Assembly: GCA_028823185.1 (NCBI GenBank)
Contig: JAPKBY010000044.1
Span: forward strand, 1 to 8,897
DNA: 8,897 nt
Source: Planctomycetota bacterium
Lineage (GTDB): Bacteria; Planctomycetota; UBA1135; GCA-002686595
Direction of reading: 5' to 3'
Both the position numbers and the translations under genes were made by a program. The number at the start of each line of letters is the position of its first letter. Within the stretch, counting starts at the first letter, position 1. This document shows positions 1-5,767 of the stretch, piece after piece. The notes under the pieces are model-generated. The model saw nothing but the letters and a program-made list of their open reading frames with translations, was not told where the DNA came from and did not search any database.

Positions 1-1010
1 ACGCTGTTTCCAGTACCGCTCAGGCTCGTCGTGAGGGAGTAGTCGCTGCCTGTGTCGTTGTTGCAGTTTGCGAAGGTGCCGACGTAAGCGATGGTCACGT
101 TGAGGGGGCCGTTTGTCCCAGAGATCGTGAAGTTACCGTTCACGTCTGTTGAGGTTGTCCCGCTGCTGCTCTGAACTTGAGCGTATGCGAGCGGCTCTTG
201 GATCTCGGGGTTGCTCGCTGTGTCCGGAGTCGTCCCGGGGGTCGCCATCGTGTAAACGGTCCCGGTCACGTCGAGGTTGTGAATCGCGGGCATGCGATTG
301 ATCACGGCGCCGCTCTTGGCGTCGACCCAGTAGATCTGTCCTTCTGGCTCGAAGCCTTGGCTCTGCCACATGGCTTGCACCTCGTAGGCGAGCGCAGGCT
401 TGACGAGCTCACCCACCTCAAGCTGCACGAGAGAGAGCTCCGGGCGTGAGAGAGAGGTCGGGGTCAGGCTGTACTCGAGCTTGAAGGTCTCCTCTGTGAC
501 GCGCATCGCGCCAGCGGCGGAGATCGAGGGCGTTGTGTCAAAGTCAGCGACGAGGGGGAGCCCTGAAGATTGAACAGAGAGCAGCTGGCCCTCTAGGTTC
601 ATGAGGACGTTTACGGCGCCCTCTTTCACGGGGACTCCGTTCACGGATTGATGGAAGCGCACGGTCATCTTGTCCGTGGAGCCGACCTGTCCAAGGGGGA
701 GGAGGAGGGCGCGGTCTAAGGAGAGGGTCTCACTCTCCATGCCGTGGATGCCTTCTGTGCGCGCCAAGAAATCTAAGGCTGCAGCTGTGAAGGCAGCATC
801 ACTGACCGGAGCGTTGAAGGGCTGCGCGAGGCCGCCGAAGAGGAAGTCGGGATGGCCCGTTCCGCGGGTAGACATCGTCTTCCAGCGAGCGCCGTGATCT
901 GTTCGCCACTCAGTGAGGGCTTGAGTCGACTCCAATGAGGGGAGGTCAGGCGTCGTCTGGGGGGAGGCGACGGAAGTGAGCAGCAGCAGGGAGAGGGTAG
1001 TTTGGATCAT
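1..1010 (-). CDS. Secreted metallopeptidase-like protein with FTP propeptide domain (partial, C-terminus beyond left edge)
   Basis: The minus-strand frame stays open from ATG at 1010 to base 1, giving 336 codons with no stop. An in-frame TGA lies seven codons upstream with no other start between, so this ATG is the earliest possible start. Residues 1-18 (MIQTTLSLLLLTSVASPQ) look like an export signal, although the n-region lacks a basic residue. Residues about 115-150 (RFHQSVNGVPVKEGAVNV, then an EGQLLSV strand) match the FTP propeptide of fungalysin/thermolysin-type proteases. Residues about 205-240 (YEVQAMW, IYWVDAKSGAVI) resemble the PepSY-like second half of such propeptides. Residues about 247-311 (VTGTVY, PLAYAQVQSSSG, TDVNGNFTISG) look like a carboxypeptidase-regulatory-like beta-sandwich. 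The catalytic domain, presumably M36 or M4 with HExxH, would lie beyond the window and is inferred, not seen. No Shine-Dalgarno is visible before the ATG. The gene is transcribed away from all the others. Confidence 0.75.
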   Translation of the reverse strand, partial: MIQTTLSLLLLTSVASPQTTPDLPSLESTQALTEWRTDHGARWKTMSTRGTGHPDFLFGGLAQPFNAPVSDAAFTAAALDFLARTEGIHGMESETLSLDRALLLPLGQVGSTDKMTVRFHQSVNGVPVKEGAVNVLMNLEGQLLSVQSSGLPLVADFDTTPSISAAGAMRVTEETFKLEYSLTPTSLSRPELSLVQLEVGELVKPALAYEVQAMWQSQGFEPEGQIYWVDAKSGAVINRMPAIHNLDVTGTVYTMATPGTTPDTASNPEIQEPLAYAQVQSSSGTTSTDVNGNFTISGTNGPLNVTIAYVGTFANCNNDTGSDYSLTTSLSGTGNS

Positions 1011-1047
1011 CGTATTTGTACTATTTGTTCATTCTCGTTGGGGAGCT

Positions 1048-1062
1048 TCCGGCTGTGCCGGA
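1048..1062. repeat. Perfect inverted repeat TCCGGC-TGT-GCCGGA
   Basis: Six-base arms (1048-1053 and 1057-1062) flank a three-base centre, 38 bases upstream of the metallopeptidase-like start codon. It could be an operator for that gene or a hairpin in its 5' leader. It lacks a T-run on either side, so it is not an intrinsic terminator. The structure is seen; the function is unknown. Confidence 0.4.
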
Positions 1063-1253
1063 CGTCCAAGTTATCTTCTCTTGACGGGATGGGTTGGCAA
1101 AGAGGTCCCTTAGTCCTCCAAAATGAACGAAATGCGACTTTTTTGGGTCTTCGCGTGTAGATAAAGAGCGTTAGGGGTCATGGTCGTGGGGGGCAAGAAG
1201 CCTTACTCTGGTCGCTGGATGGGGGCGATTCCGCACCTAAAAAACAATACCCC

Positions 1254-1259
1254 AGGGAG
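1254..1259 (+). promoter_or_regulatory. Shine-Dalgarno AGGGAG for the SelW-like gene
   Basis: AGGGAG ends four bases before the ATG at 1264. The spacing is slightly short, but this supports 1264 over the in-frame upstream ATG at 1180. The protein then begins directly with the first beta strand of the Rdx fold (KVHIEFC), as is usual for the family. Confidence 0.55.
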
Positions 1260-1263
1260 TGCC

Positions 1264-1485
1264 ATGAAGGTCCACATTGAGTTCTGCGTCCAATGAAGTT
1301 ATCAGCCACAAGCGGTCGGTCTGGTCGCAGAGCTAGAAAAGGCCTTTGAAGGGGTCGAGACTGAACTTTTAGAGGGCTCTGGAGGAGTGTTCGAGGTGAG
1401 CGTTGATGGGGCCCTGCTCTTCTCGAAGAAGGAGCTGAAGCGCTTCCCCGCCTACCAAGAGATCCCCAATTTGATCTTGGGCTGA
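1264..1485 (+). CDS. SelW-like selenoprotein of the SelT/SelW/SelH (Rdx) family, in-frame TGA = selenocysteine
   Basis: The gene has 73 codons (ATG 1264, stop TGA 1483-1485) with one internal in-frame TGA at 1294-1296, codon 11. Read through as selenocysteine, the N-terminus is MKVHIEFCVQU-SYQPQA: a beta strand followed by CxxU (C8, U11), the redox motif of the thioredoxin-like Rdx family. The rest also fits the family: a helix (VGLVAELEKAF, 18-28), then GSGGVFEVSVDG (38-49), LLFSKK (51-56) and RFP (60-62), ending at about the usual 70-90 residue length. Both sides of the TGA align to one family, which argues against chance. The role is probably cytoplasmic thiol redox chemistry; the exact substrate is unknown even for well-studied homologues. 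Family members often have CxxC, so a nonsense mutation is the main alternative. However, the intact downstream frame and a candidate SECIS hairpin favour recoding. The gene lies 160 bases upstream of pyruvate kinase on the same strand. Confidence 0.85.
1303..1327 (+). promoter_or_regulatory. Candidate bacterial SECIS hairpin for UGA recoding
   Basis: Just 3' of the TGA, GCCA (1305-1308) can pair with TGGT (1322-1325). C1303 can pair with G1327 across a mismatch. After a small internal loop, GC (1312-1313) pairs with GT (1319-1320), leaving an apical loop GGTCG (1314-1318). The first loop G is base +18 after the TGA. In the E. coli fdhF SECIS, a GGUCU apical loop sits at nearly the same distance, and bacterial SECIS loops characteristically begin with G. 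The stem is imperfect and lies in coding sequence, so the fold needs computational support. Confidence 0.45.
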
Positions 1486-1645
1486 GGACATCAAGCCTCC
1501 AGGCCATCTACCGTAAATGAGCTGATTGAACGCGCAGTGCGTCATTCAACAAGAGAACACAACTGATTCGGACTTCACATTGCAGACGACGAGAGCAAGA
1601 GAGACAGAGAGAGAGAAAGAACCCGAGACCGGAGCTGAATTCAGA
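1486..1645 (+). other. Leader between the SelW-like gene and pyruvate kinase, with imperfect hairpin and purine tract
   Basis: No coding frame is credible here. TTGAACGC (1526-1533) can pair with GCGT (1539-1542) plus TCAA (1546-1549), giving an eight-pair stem with a three-base bulge (CAT, 1543-1545). No T-run follows, so it is not a clear terminator. Bases 1591-1621 are a GA-rich tract with only two non-purines. GGAG at 1631-1634, eleven bases before the pyruvate kinase ATG, is the likely ribosome binding site. No promoter is recognised. Confidence 0.35.
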
Positions 1646-3088
1646 ATGAGCGAAAGCCCTAAAGTCGTCCGTAGACCGCACACGAAGATCGTGGCGACGC
1701 TTGGACCAGCGAGTGTAGACCTTGTAGGAGAGCTGATCGAAGCAGGGATGAGCGTGGCTCGGATCAATCTCAGCCATGGTGATCCGGATGACATACGTCA
1801 TCTGGTCTCCCTGGTGAGGTCTGAGTCAAAGGCTCGTCGCAGCGCGGTGGCCGTCTTGTGTGACCTTCCAGGTCCGAAGATGCGGCTCGGACGCTTCCTC
1901 GGAGGAGTCCTAGATTTATCGGTCGACGAGGTCTACCTCCTCCGCGAAGGCGGTGAAGAGGCAGTCGAGGGTGAGATCTACTTGGACTGCAAAGAGGCGG
2001 TCGGGGCGATGCGCACCGGGGATCGAGTGCTGCTTGCAGACGGAGCGGCAGAGCTCATCGTTACAGGCCTCGCTGATGGAGGACTCAATGCGAAGGTGAC
2101 CCGAGCGGGTCAAATTGCGGATCGAAAAGGCATTCACATGCCCGACTCGGAGATCAGCTATGAGCTCCCCACGGCTCGCGATCGTGAGTGCATCGAGTTT
2201 GCAAAGGAGTTGGGTGCAGACCTCATCGGGGTGAGCTTCGTAGGCACATCGGATGACCTGGTACGGATCAGGGCGCTCGCGCCAGAGCAGTTGATAGTGG
2301 CCAAGATCGAGCGCCGTTTGGCTGTAGAAAACCTCGAAGAGATCTTGGCTCAGGCGGATGGAGTGATGATCGCGCGCGGAGATCTAGGGGTGGAGATGGA
2401 TCTGGAGCTCCTGCCCATGCTTCAGAAGGACATGCTCGCAGCAGCCTTGCGCAGCGGGTGCTTCACGATCACAGCGACCGAGATGCTCGAGTCGATGATC
2501 ACGAGCTCGCGGCCCACGCGCGCTGAGGTCACGGATGTCGCAAATGCCATCTTTGACCGCACCGACGGCGTGATGTTGTCCGCGGAGACCGCTATGGGGG
2601 ATTACCCCGTTGAGGCGGTGAGTACGATGAGGCGGATCGCGACCGCGGTGGAGCGTAGTGATCGCTACAGGGCTCTTCCGACCGTCGAATTCATTACGAA
2701 TAGCTCTGATACGGCTGATGCCATCGCGATGGCAGCCGTCCAGTGCGCTGGAATGCTCGGGGTCGACAAGATCGTCTGCTTTACGGAGACCGGAAACACC
2801 GTGAGGCTCTTGTCTAGATATCGACCCGATGCGGAGATCTTTGGGCTGACGCCGAGGATTGAGAGCGCTCGTTGGATGACAGCGCTCTCACATGTTCGTC
2901 CAGTGCCTTTTGCGCGCTGGTCGAGCCTCGAGGAGATGCTTCATGAGGCCTCGATAATGATGGTCGAGCGAGGCTATGCGACGGAAGGAGAGCAGATCGT
3001 GTTTGTCGCAGGGGTCCCGCCTGGAGTCGCGAAGAGCACAAACGTCATCAAGGTGCATCGGATTGGAGATCTAGTTCGTTTGCACTAA
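1646..3088 (+). CDS. pyk: Pyruvate kinase (predicted K+-independent type)
   Basis: The enzyme converts phosphoenolpyruvate and ADP to pyruvate and ATP, the last step of glycolysis, in the cytoplasm. With ATG 1646 it is 480 residues, a normal length. The A domain opens with HTKIVATLGPAS (12-23) and RINLSHG (39-45). The B domain spans roughly 85-170. The catalytic lysine is K220 in IVAKIE. MIARGDLGVE (241-250) carries the metal/phosphate-site residues, followed by TEMLESM and SRPTRAEVTDVANAIFDRTDG. The C-terminal domain starts near 355 (TADAIAMAAV). The usual DTKGPEIR segment is replaced by DLPGPKMRL (73-81), the pattern of K+-independent enzymes. TEML replaces the common TQML. The frame is open back to 1526, but those 40 residues are encoded by the GA-rich leader and have no family counterpart, so 1646 was chosen, with GGAG at 1631-1634. 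The next gene begins within about 50 bases. Confidence 0.95.
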   Translation: MSESPKVVRRPHTKIVATLGPASVDLVGELIEAGMSVARINLSHGDPDDIRHLVSLVRSESKARRSAVAVLCDLPGPKMRLGRFLGGVLDLSVDEVYLLREGGEEAVEGEIYLDCKEAVGAMRTGDRVLLADGAAELIVTGLADGGLNAKVTRAGQIADRKGIHMPDSEISYELPTARDRECIEFAKELGADLIGVSFVGTSDDLVRIRALAPEQLIVAKIERRLAVENLEEILAQADGVMIARGDLGVEMDLELLPMLQKDMLAAALRSGCFTITATEMLESMITSSRPTRAEVTDVANAIFDRTDGVMLSAETAMGDYPVEAVSTMRRIATAVERSDRYRALPTVEFITNSSDTADAIAMAAVQCAGMLGVDKIVCFTETGNTVRLLSRYRPDAEIFGLTPRIESARWMTALSHVRPVPFARWSSLEEMLHEASIMMVERGYATEGEQIVFVAGVPPGVAKSTNVIKVHRIGDLVRLH

Positions 3089-3149
3089 GGAGGATTTCGC
3101 AGTGAAGGGGGAGGCGATTATCCCTATTCCCTTTATGCGTGATCGTTGA
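3088..3149 (+). other. Possible 15-codon ORF with strong ribosome binding site ahead of the MinD/FlhG-like gene
   Basis: AGGAGGA (3088-3094) overlaps the pyruvate kinase stop and lies seven bases before a GTG at 3102. This opens a 15-codon frame (VKGEAIIPIPFMRDR) ending at TGA 3147-3149. It is the only strong Shine-Dalgarno in the gap, yet it serves a frame that is +1 out of register with the downstream ATPase. The short ORF ends ten bases after the GTG at 3139, so termination-reinitiation could feed the ATPase. Alternatives are an unused site, a sequencing error, or a frameshift. There is no homology to offer. Confidence 0.25.
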
Positions 3150-4056
3150 TTCCTTCCGCTCTACGTGGATGATGGTCTCGGATTCATTCATGTGGGACTT
3201 CACAAAGCTTCGTAAAACCCCTCGCCCGCGCTGGCCTTTCGCGCAGGGAGAGGAGACCGTCTCTAAGAGAGCCGGCGTTGTGTGCGTTGCGAGCGGGAAG
3301 GGAGGGGTTGGAAAGAGCTTCATAGCCTCAAACCTTGCCTGTTTACGAGCTGCTGCTGGGGAGCGAGTCTGTCTCGTCGATTTTGACGCAGGCTTGGCGA
3401 ACGCTCACCTGCTCTTCGGCTTGGCTCCCAAGCATGATCTCGGTTCAGTCTTGGACGGGACGGTTACGGCCGAAGAGGCGCTGATAGAGGGCCCTCATGG
3501 ATTGCACCTTCTCTCCGGTGGAGTGGGGAGAGCCCGATTGGCGAATCCCACTAGGAGGGAACTGGGGCGCTTATTTACAGCCTTACGTGCCCTCGAGGAG
3601 ACTCACGATCTCGTCGTCGTAGATCATGGCGCTGGCCTTGGATATGCGGTGATAGCGCACCTCGCTGCGGCTAAATCATTCCTCCTCGTGACCAATCCTG
3701 AAGTGACAGCGCTCTCAGATGCTTATGCCGTGTTCAAGCGCGCTCAAGCGGTCAACGCGGGCGTGAGAGTCGGCGTGGTGATCAATCGAGCTGAGGATGA
3801 AGAGGTCGCAAAGGAGGCCTATGAGCGCCTCGCAGCCGTCTCAAGGCGCTTCTTAGGCAGAGACCTGGAGCTGGCTGGTTGGGTTGAGACTGATCCAGAG
3901 GTCCCTCGCAGTGTGCGCGCGCGGCAGCCGCTCATACTCGGATCGGGAGAGTCTTCAGCGGTCGCTGGGATTAAGGCGCTGGCCTCGTGGGAGGGCCTTG
4001 AGTCTTCGAATCCAGGGGAATCTTTCTACGATCGCGCGCGCGCTGCGCTGCGCTGA
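3139..4056 (+). CDS. MinD/ParA-superfamily ATPase, FlhG (FleN)-like
   Basis: Numbered from GTG 3139 (305 residues), the deviant Walker A is SGKGGVGKS (52-60), with the signature lysine K54 of the MinD/ParA class. A second motif, LVDFDAGLANAHLLFGLAP (about 78-96), closely resembles the D-x-D-x-G-x-A-N-x-H block of FlhG/FleN/YlxH proteins. VVVDHGAGLG and TNPEVTALSDAYAVFKRA follow, also FlhG-like. Such ATPases dimerise on ATP and set the position or number of cell structures; FlhG does so for flagella with FlhF. No flagellar gene is visible here, so the target is unknown. No clear C-terminal amphipathic membrane-targeting helix is seen. The start is uncertain: GTG 3139 has no good Shine-Dalgarno, and ATG 3169, 3172 or 3190 are alternatives. 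The conserved fold starts near residue 45. Another ATPase of the same superfamily follows 74 bases later. Confidence 0.85.
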   Translation: MIVDSFRSTWMMVSDSFMWDFTKLRKTPRPRWPFAQGEETVSKRAGVVCVASGKGGVGKSFIASNLACLRAAAGERVCLVDFDAGLANAHLLFGLAPKHDLGSVLDGTVTAEEALIEGPHGLHLLSGGVGRARLANPTRRELGRLFTALRALEETHDLVVVDHGAGLGYAVIAHLAAAKSFLLVTNPEVTALSDAYAVFKRAQAVNAGVRVGVVINRAEDEEVAKEAYERLAAVSRRFLGRDLELAGWVETDPEVPRSVRARQPLILGSGESSAVAGIKALASWEGLESSNPGESFYDRARAALR

Positions 4057-4130
4057 GCGCCGCTCGGAGAAGATCAGTCGCCGGAATTCGGTTGCATCCG
4101 ACCTCCCATTGAGTTGCCATCGAATCCGCA

Positions 4131-4934
4131 ATGCAGATCTTCTCCTTCGTTAATCAAAAAGGGGGCTGTGGTAAGACGACGACCGCAATCAACCTCGCTG
4201 GTGCCTTGTCCGCTCAAGGACGTCGCGTCTTGCTGATCGATCTCGACCCGCAAGCCCACGCGACCCTCGGGCTCGGCTGTGATCCAGGTGATGGCCCGAC
4301 GACATTGGACGTCCTCTCAGGGTCCTCCTCGCTCTCTGAAGCGGTGGTAGCTGTCGCGGGCGGTATCGATCTTGTGCCTGCGGCGCTCTCGCTCGGTGAG
4401 TTTGAGGAGCGGGCTGAGCACAGCTTGCGTCCTGAGCAAGCGCTGACTCACGCGCTCAGAGGATTAGAGGGTGACTATGATGAGGTCTTGCTCGATTGTC
4501 CTCCTCGGGCAGACGGAGTCTTAACGGCCAACGCTCTGCGTGCATGTGACACAGCGATCTTAGTCGTCGAGACAGGGGCCTTTGCTCTGCAAGGTGCGGT
4601 CAAGGCGTTGTCGATCTTTGAAGAGATCCGCGCCTGCGGCGACTCGCGCTTCGACATGAGAGTGCTCGCCACTCTCTTTGACCGAAGGACTCGCTTTGCC
4701 CGGGATATGCTCTTCGCTCTTCACTCAAGGTTTGGCCCCCTGCTCTTTGAGAGCGTGATTCGAACCAGCGTTCGACTCCGTGAGGCGGCAGCATGCGGCG
4801 TCCCGGTACAGATTCTCGATAAGCGCTCACGCGCGACGAATGATTTTGCCGCGCTCGCGAGCGAGTGCCTCGTCGGCAGCACAGATTCTGTGCGAGGCAA
4901 AGACCTCGCGCCTACCCCTCTCCCCGGAGAATGA
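4131..4934 (+). CDS. ParA/Soj-family partitioning ATPase
   Basis: This is a 267-residue protein of typical chromosomal ParA/Soj length. The deviant Walker A KGGCGKTTT spans 10-18 (K10, K15), within FVNQKGG. IDLDPQAHATLGLG (36-49) is the Walker A' block, and LLDCPPRADG (about 120-129) holds the Walker B aspartate D122. Near the C-terminus, SVIRTSVRLREAAACGVPV and the SRATNDFAALASE helix match ParA proteins. ParA ATPases bind DNA non-specifically as ATP dimers and move cargo (chromosome origins, plasmids, protein clusters) when a partner stimulates hydrolysis. No ParB is encoded in the window. The stop overlaps the next gene's first possible ATG (ATGA at 4931-4934), so the downstream HhH protein is the natural partner candidate. 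No obvious Shine-Dalgarno precedes ATG 4131. I leave out a parA symbol because the cargo is unknown. Confidence 0.92.
   Translation: MQIFSFVNQKGGCGKTTTAINLAGALSAQGRRVLLIDLDPQAHATLGLGCDPGDGPTTLDVLSGSSSLSEAVVAVAGGIDLVPAALSLGEFEERAEHSLRPEQALTHALRGLEGDYDEVLLDCPPRADGVLTANALRACDTAILVVETGAFALQGAVKALSIFEEIRACGDSRFDMRVLATLFDRRTRFARDMLFALHSRFGPLLFESVIRTSVRLREAAACGVPVQILDKRSRATNDFAALASECLVGSTDSVRGKDLAPTPLPGE
4926..4930 (+). promoter_or_regulatory. Shine-Dalgarno GGAGA deciding the HhH-protein start
   Basis: GGAGA abuts the ATG at 4931 but is six bases from the in-frame ATG at 4937. The second is therefore the better start, although 4931 forms the ATGA overlap with the ParA stop. The difference is only two residues. 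Confidence 0.5.
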
Positions 4935-4936
4935 AG

Positions 4937-5767
4937 ATGGACATATTGGCCCTGCTTTGCACCCTTCACGCTGATGGACCTGCATCTATTCAGCGCTTAC
5001 GAGCTGCTGAACTGGATTCAATAGACGATGTCTTGGGTTGCTCAGTTGAGACGACCGCTGAGGTGCTCGGTTTGTCGATGGCTCAGGCTCGTCGCTTTCA
5101 CCGTGAGGCGCGGATGCTCGCGATGCGCACTCAGGGAGAGGGCTTAGACAGAGAAGAGTCCATGTACCCCGGTGGTGTAACTGCAGAGCTCGCCGCTGCC
5201 CAAGCGGTCATGAAGAGCTTGCCTGGGAATTCGACGCCCGATGAGCCCATGAGGTCAACTCAAGCAGCTCGCTCTGATGAAATGGCCAAGCCTGACATCG
5301 CTGCGATCTTGGCTCCTGTTCTCGAGCGTTGGGATCAAGAGGACGCTTCGGCTCAGGAGGAGACTTCGATCAAGACAGAGAGTGGAGGAGCGGGCGAAGA
5401 GGCCGCTTCAGCGTCGACGAAATCAACCCTGGTCGGGAGCTTGGATGGCGTTGACAAGGAGCTCTCTAAGACGCTCCTAGCTGCTGGATATGGAACATTA
5501 GAGGCAATCAAAGGCGTCGAGCCGTTGGCGCTCTCGCGAGCGATCAATCGACCCTATAGCGAAGCATGCAGGGTGCTCTTCTTGGCGAGGCGCGCTCTGG
5601 ATTCAATCTCCGCAGCTCCTGGAGGAGGCACGCCCTCCTCCTCCGTTTCGCTCAGCGTTGGAGCTGCTAGCTCACGCTCAATCCCTGGCGCTCAGAACGA
5701 GGGTGCAGAGGACACCTCTGCCGCAGCTAACGTTGGGAGTGAGGGCCTTGGTGGTCCCTTCGCCTAA
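4937..5767 (+). CDS. Protein with two helix-hairpin-helix-like modules and an acidic linker (putative ParA partner)
   Basis: I do not recognise a named family. The 276-residue protein has two similar helical modules. Module 1 (about 9-62) includes HADGPASIQRLRAAELDSID, then TAEVLGLSMAQARRFHREAR. Module 2 (about 169-220) includes LDGVDKELSKTLLAAGYGTL, then ALSRAINRPYSEACRVLFLA. Both follow the pattern of small HhH domains (gly-containing hairpin, 'x-aG-h-t-l-e-d', a second helical pair, terminal 'A-r-x-L') seen in DNA-binding and DUF4332-type proteins. The linker (about 65-165) is rich in E, D, S and A and probably disordered. The last 50 residues are low-complexity S/G/A. There is no signal peptide. 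HhH modules usually bind DNA or proteins, so a role as ParA adaptor, replacing ParB, is inferred from position. An upstream TTG or CTG start cannot be excluded; the frame is open to 4865. Confidence 0.75.
   Translation: MDILALLCTLHADGPASIQRLRAAELDSIDDVLGCSVETTAEVLGLSMAQARRFHREARMLAMRTQGEGLDREESMYPGGVTAELAAAQAVMKSLPGNSTPDEPMRSTQAARSDEMAKPDIAAILAPVLERWDQEDASAQEETSIKTESGGAGEEAASASTKSTLVGSLDGVDKELSKTLLAAGYGTLEAIKGVEPLALSRAINRPYSEACRVLFLARRALDSISAAPGGGTPSSSVSLSVGAASSRSIPGAQNEGAEDTSAAANVGSEGLGGPFA

Larger units (their letters stand above)
1011..1263. promoter_or_regulatory. Divergent intergenic region between the metallopeptidase-like gene and the SelW-like gene
   Basis: This region separates two divergent genes, so it should hold promoters for both. 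No convincing -35/-10 pair is visible on either strand. The best plus-strand candidate is a weak GCGACT (1134-1139) with TAGATA (1158-1163) 18 bases later. TTGACG at 1081-1086 has no acceptable -10 at normal spacing. A perfect inverted repeat lies at 1048-1062. An ATG at 1180 is in frame with the SelW-like gene and would add 28 N-terminal residues, but those do not resemble the family. No RNA gene is recognised. Confidence 0.4.

Noticed and set aside
177..897. Plus-strand open frames opposite the metallopeptidase-like gene
   Set aside because: The minus frame shows a signal sequence and FTP domain across the whole stretch, so the plus frames are shadows.
1081..1115. TTGACG at 1081 as a sigma-70 promoter
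   Set aside because: At 16-18 bases downstream there is no -10-like hexamer; the nearest T/A-containing candidate is about 24 bases away.
1264..1296. Reading the TGA at 1294 as a real stop, making this an 10-residue non-gene or a broken pseudogene
   Set aside because: The downstream frame keeps the rest of the Rdx family pattern with no other disruption, and the TGA sits at the known Sec position. A nonsense mutation remains possible but is less likely.
1178..1507. Minus-strand 109-codon open frame
   Set aside because: It lies opposite the SelW-like gene, has no recognisable domain, and is S/P/R-rich as expected for an antisense shadow.
1526..1645. 40-residue N-terminal extension of pyruvate kinase
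   Set aside because: The extension is encoded by a GA-rich leader, has no family counterpart, and ATG 1646 has a GGAG upstream and gives the usual length.
5658..5750. TTG 5658 as start of the exported protein
   Set aside because: It would put about 31 extra residues before the signal peptide and overlap the HhH gene by 110 bases; GTG 5751 gives a normal signal peptide.
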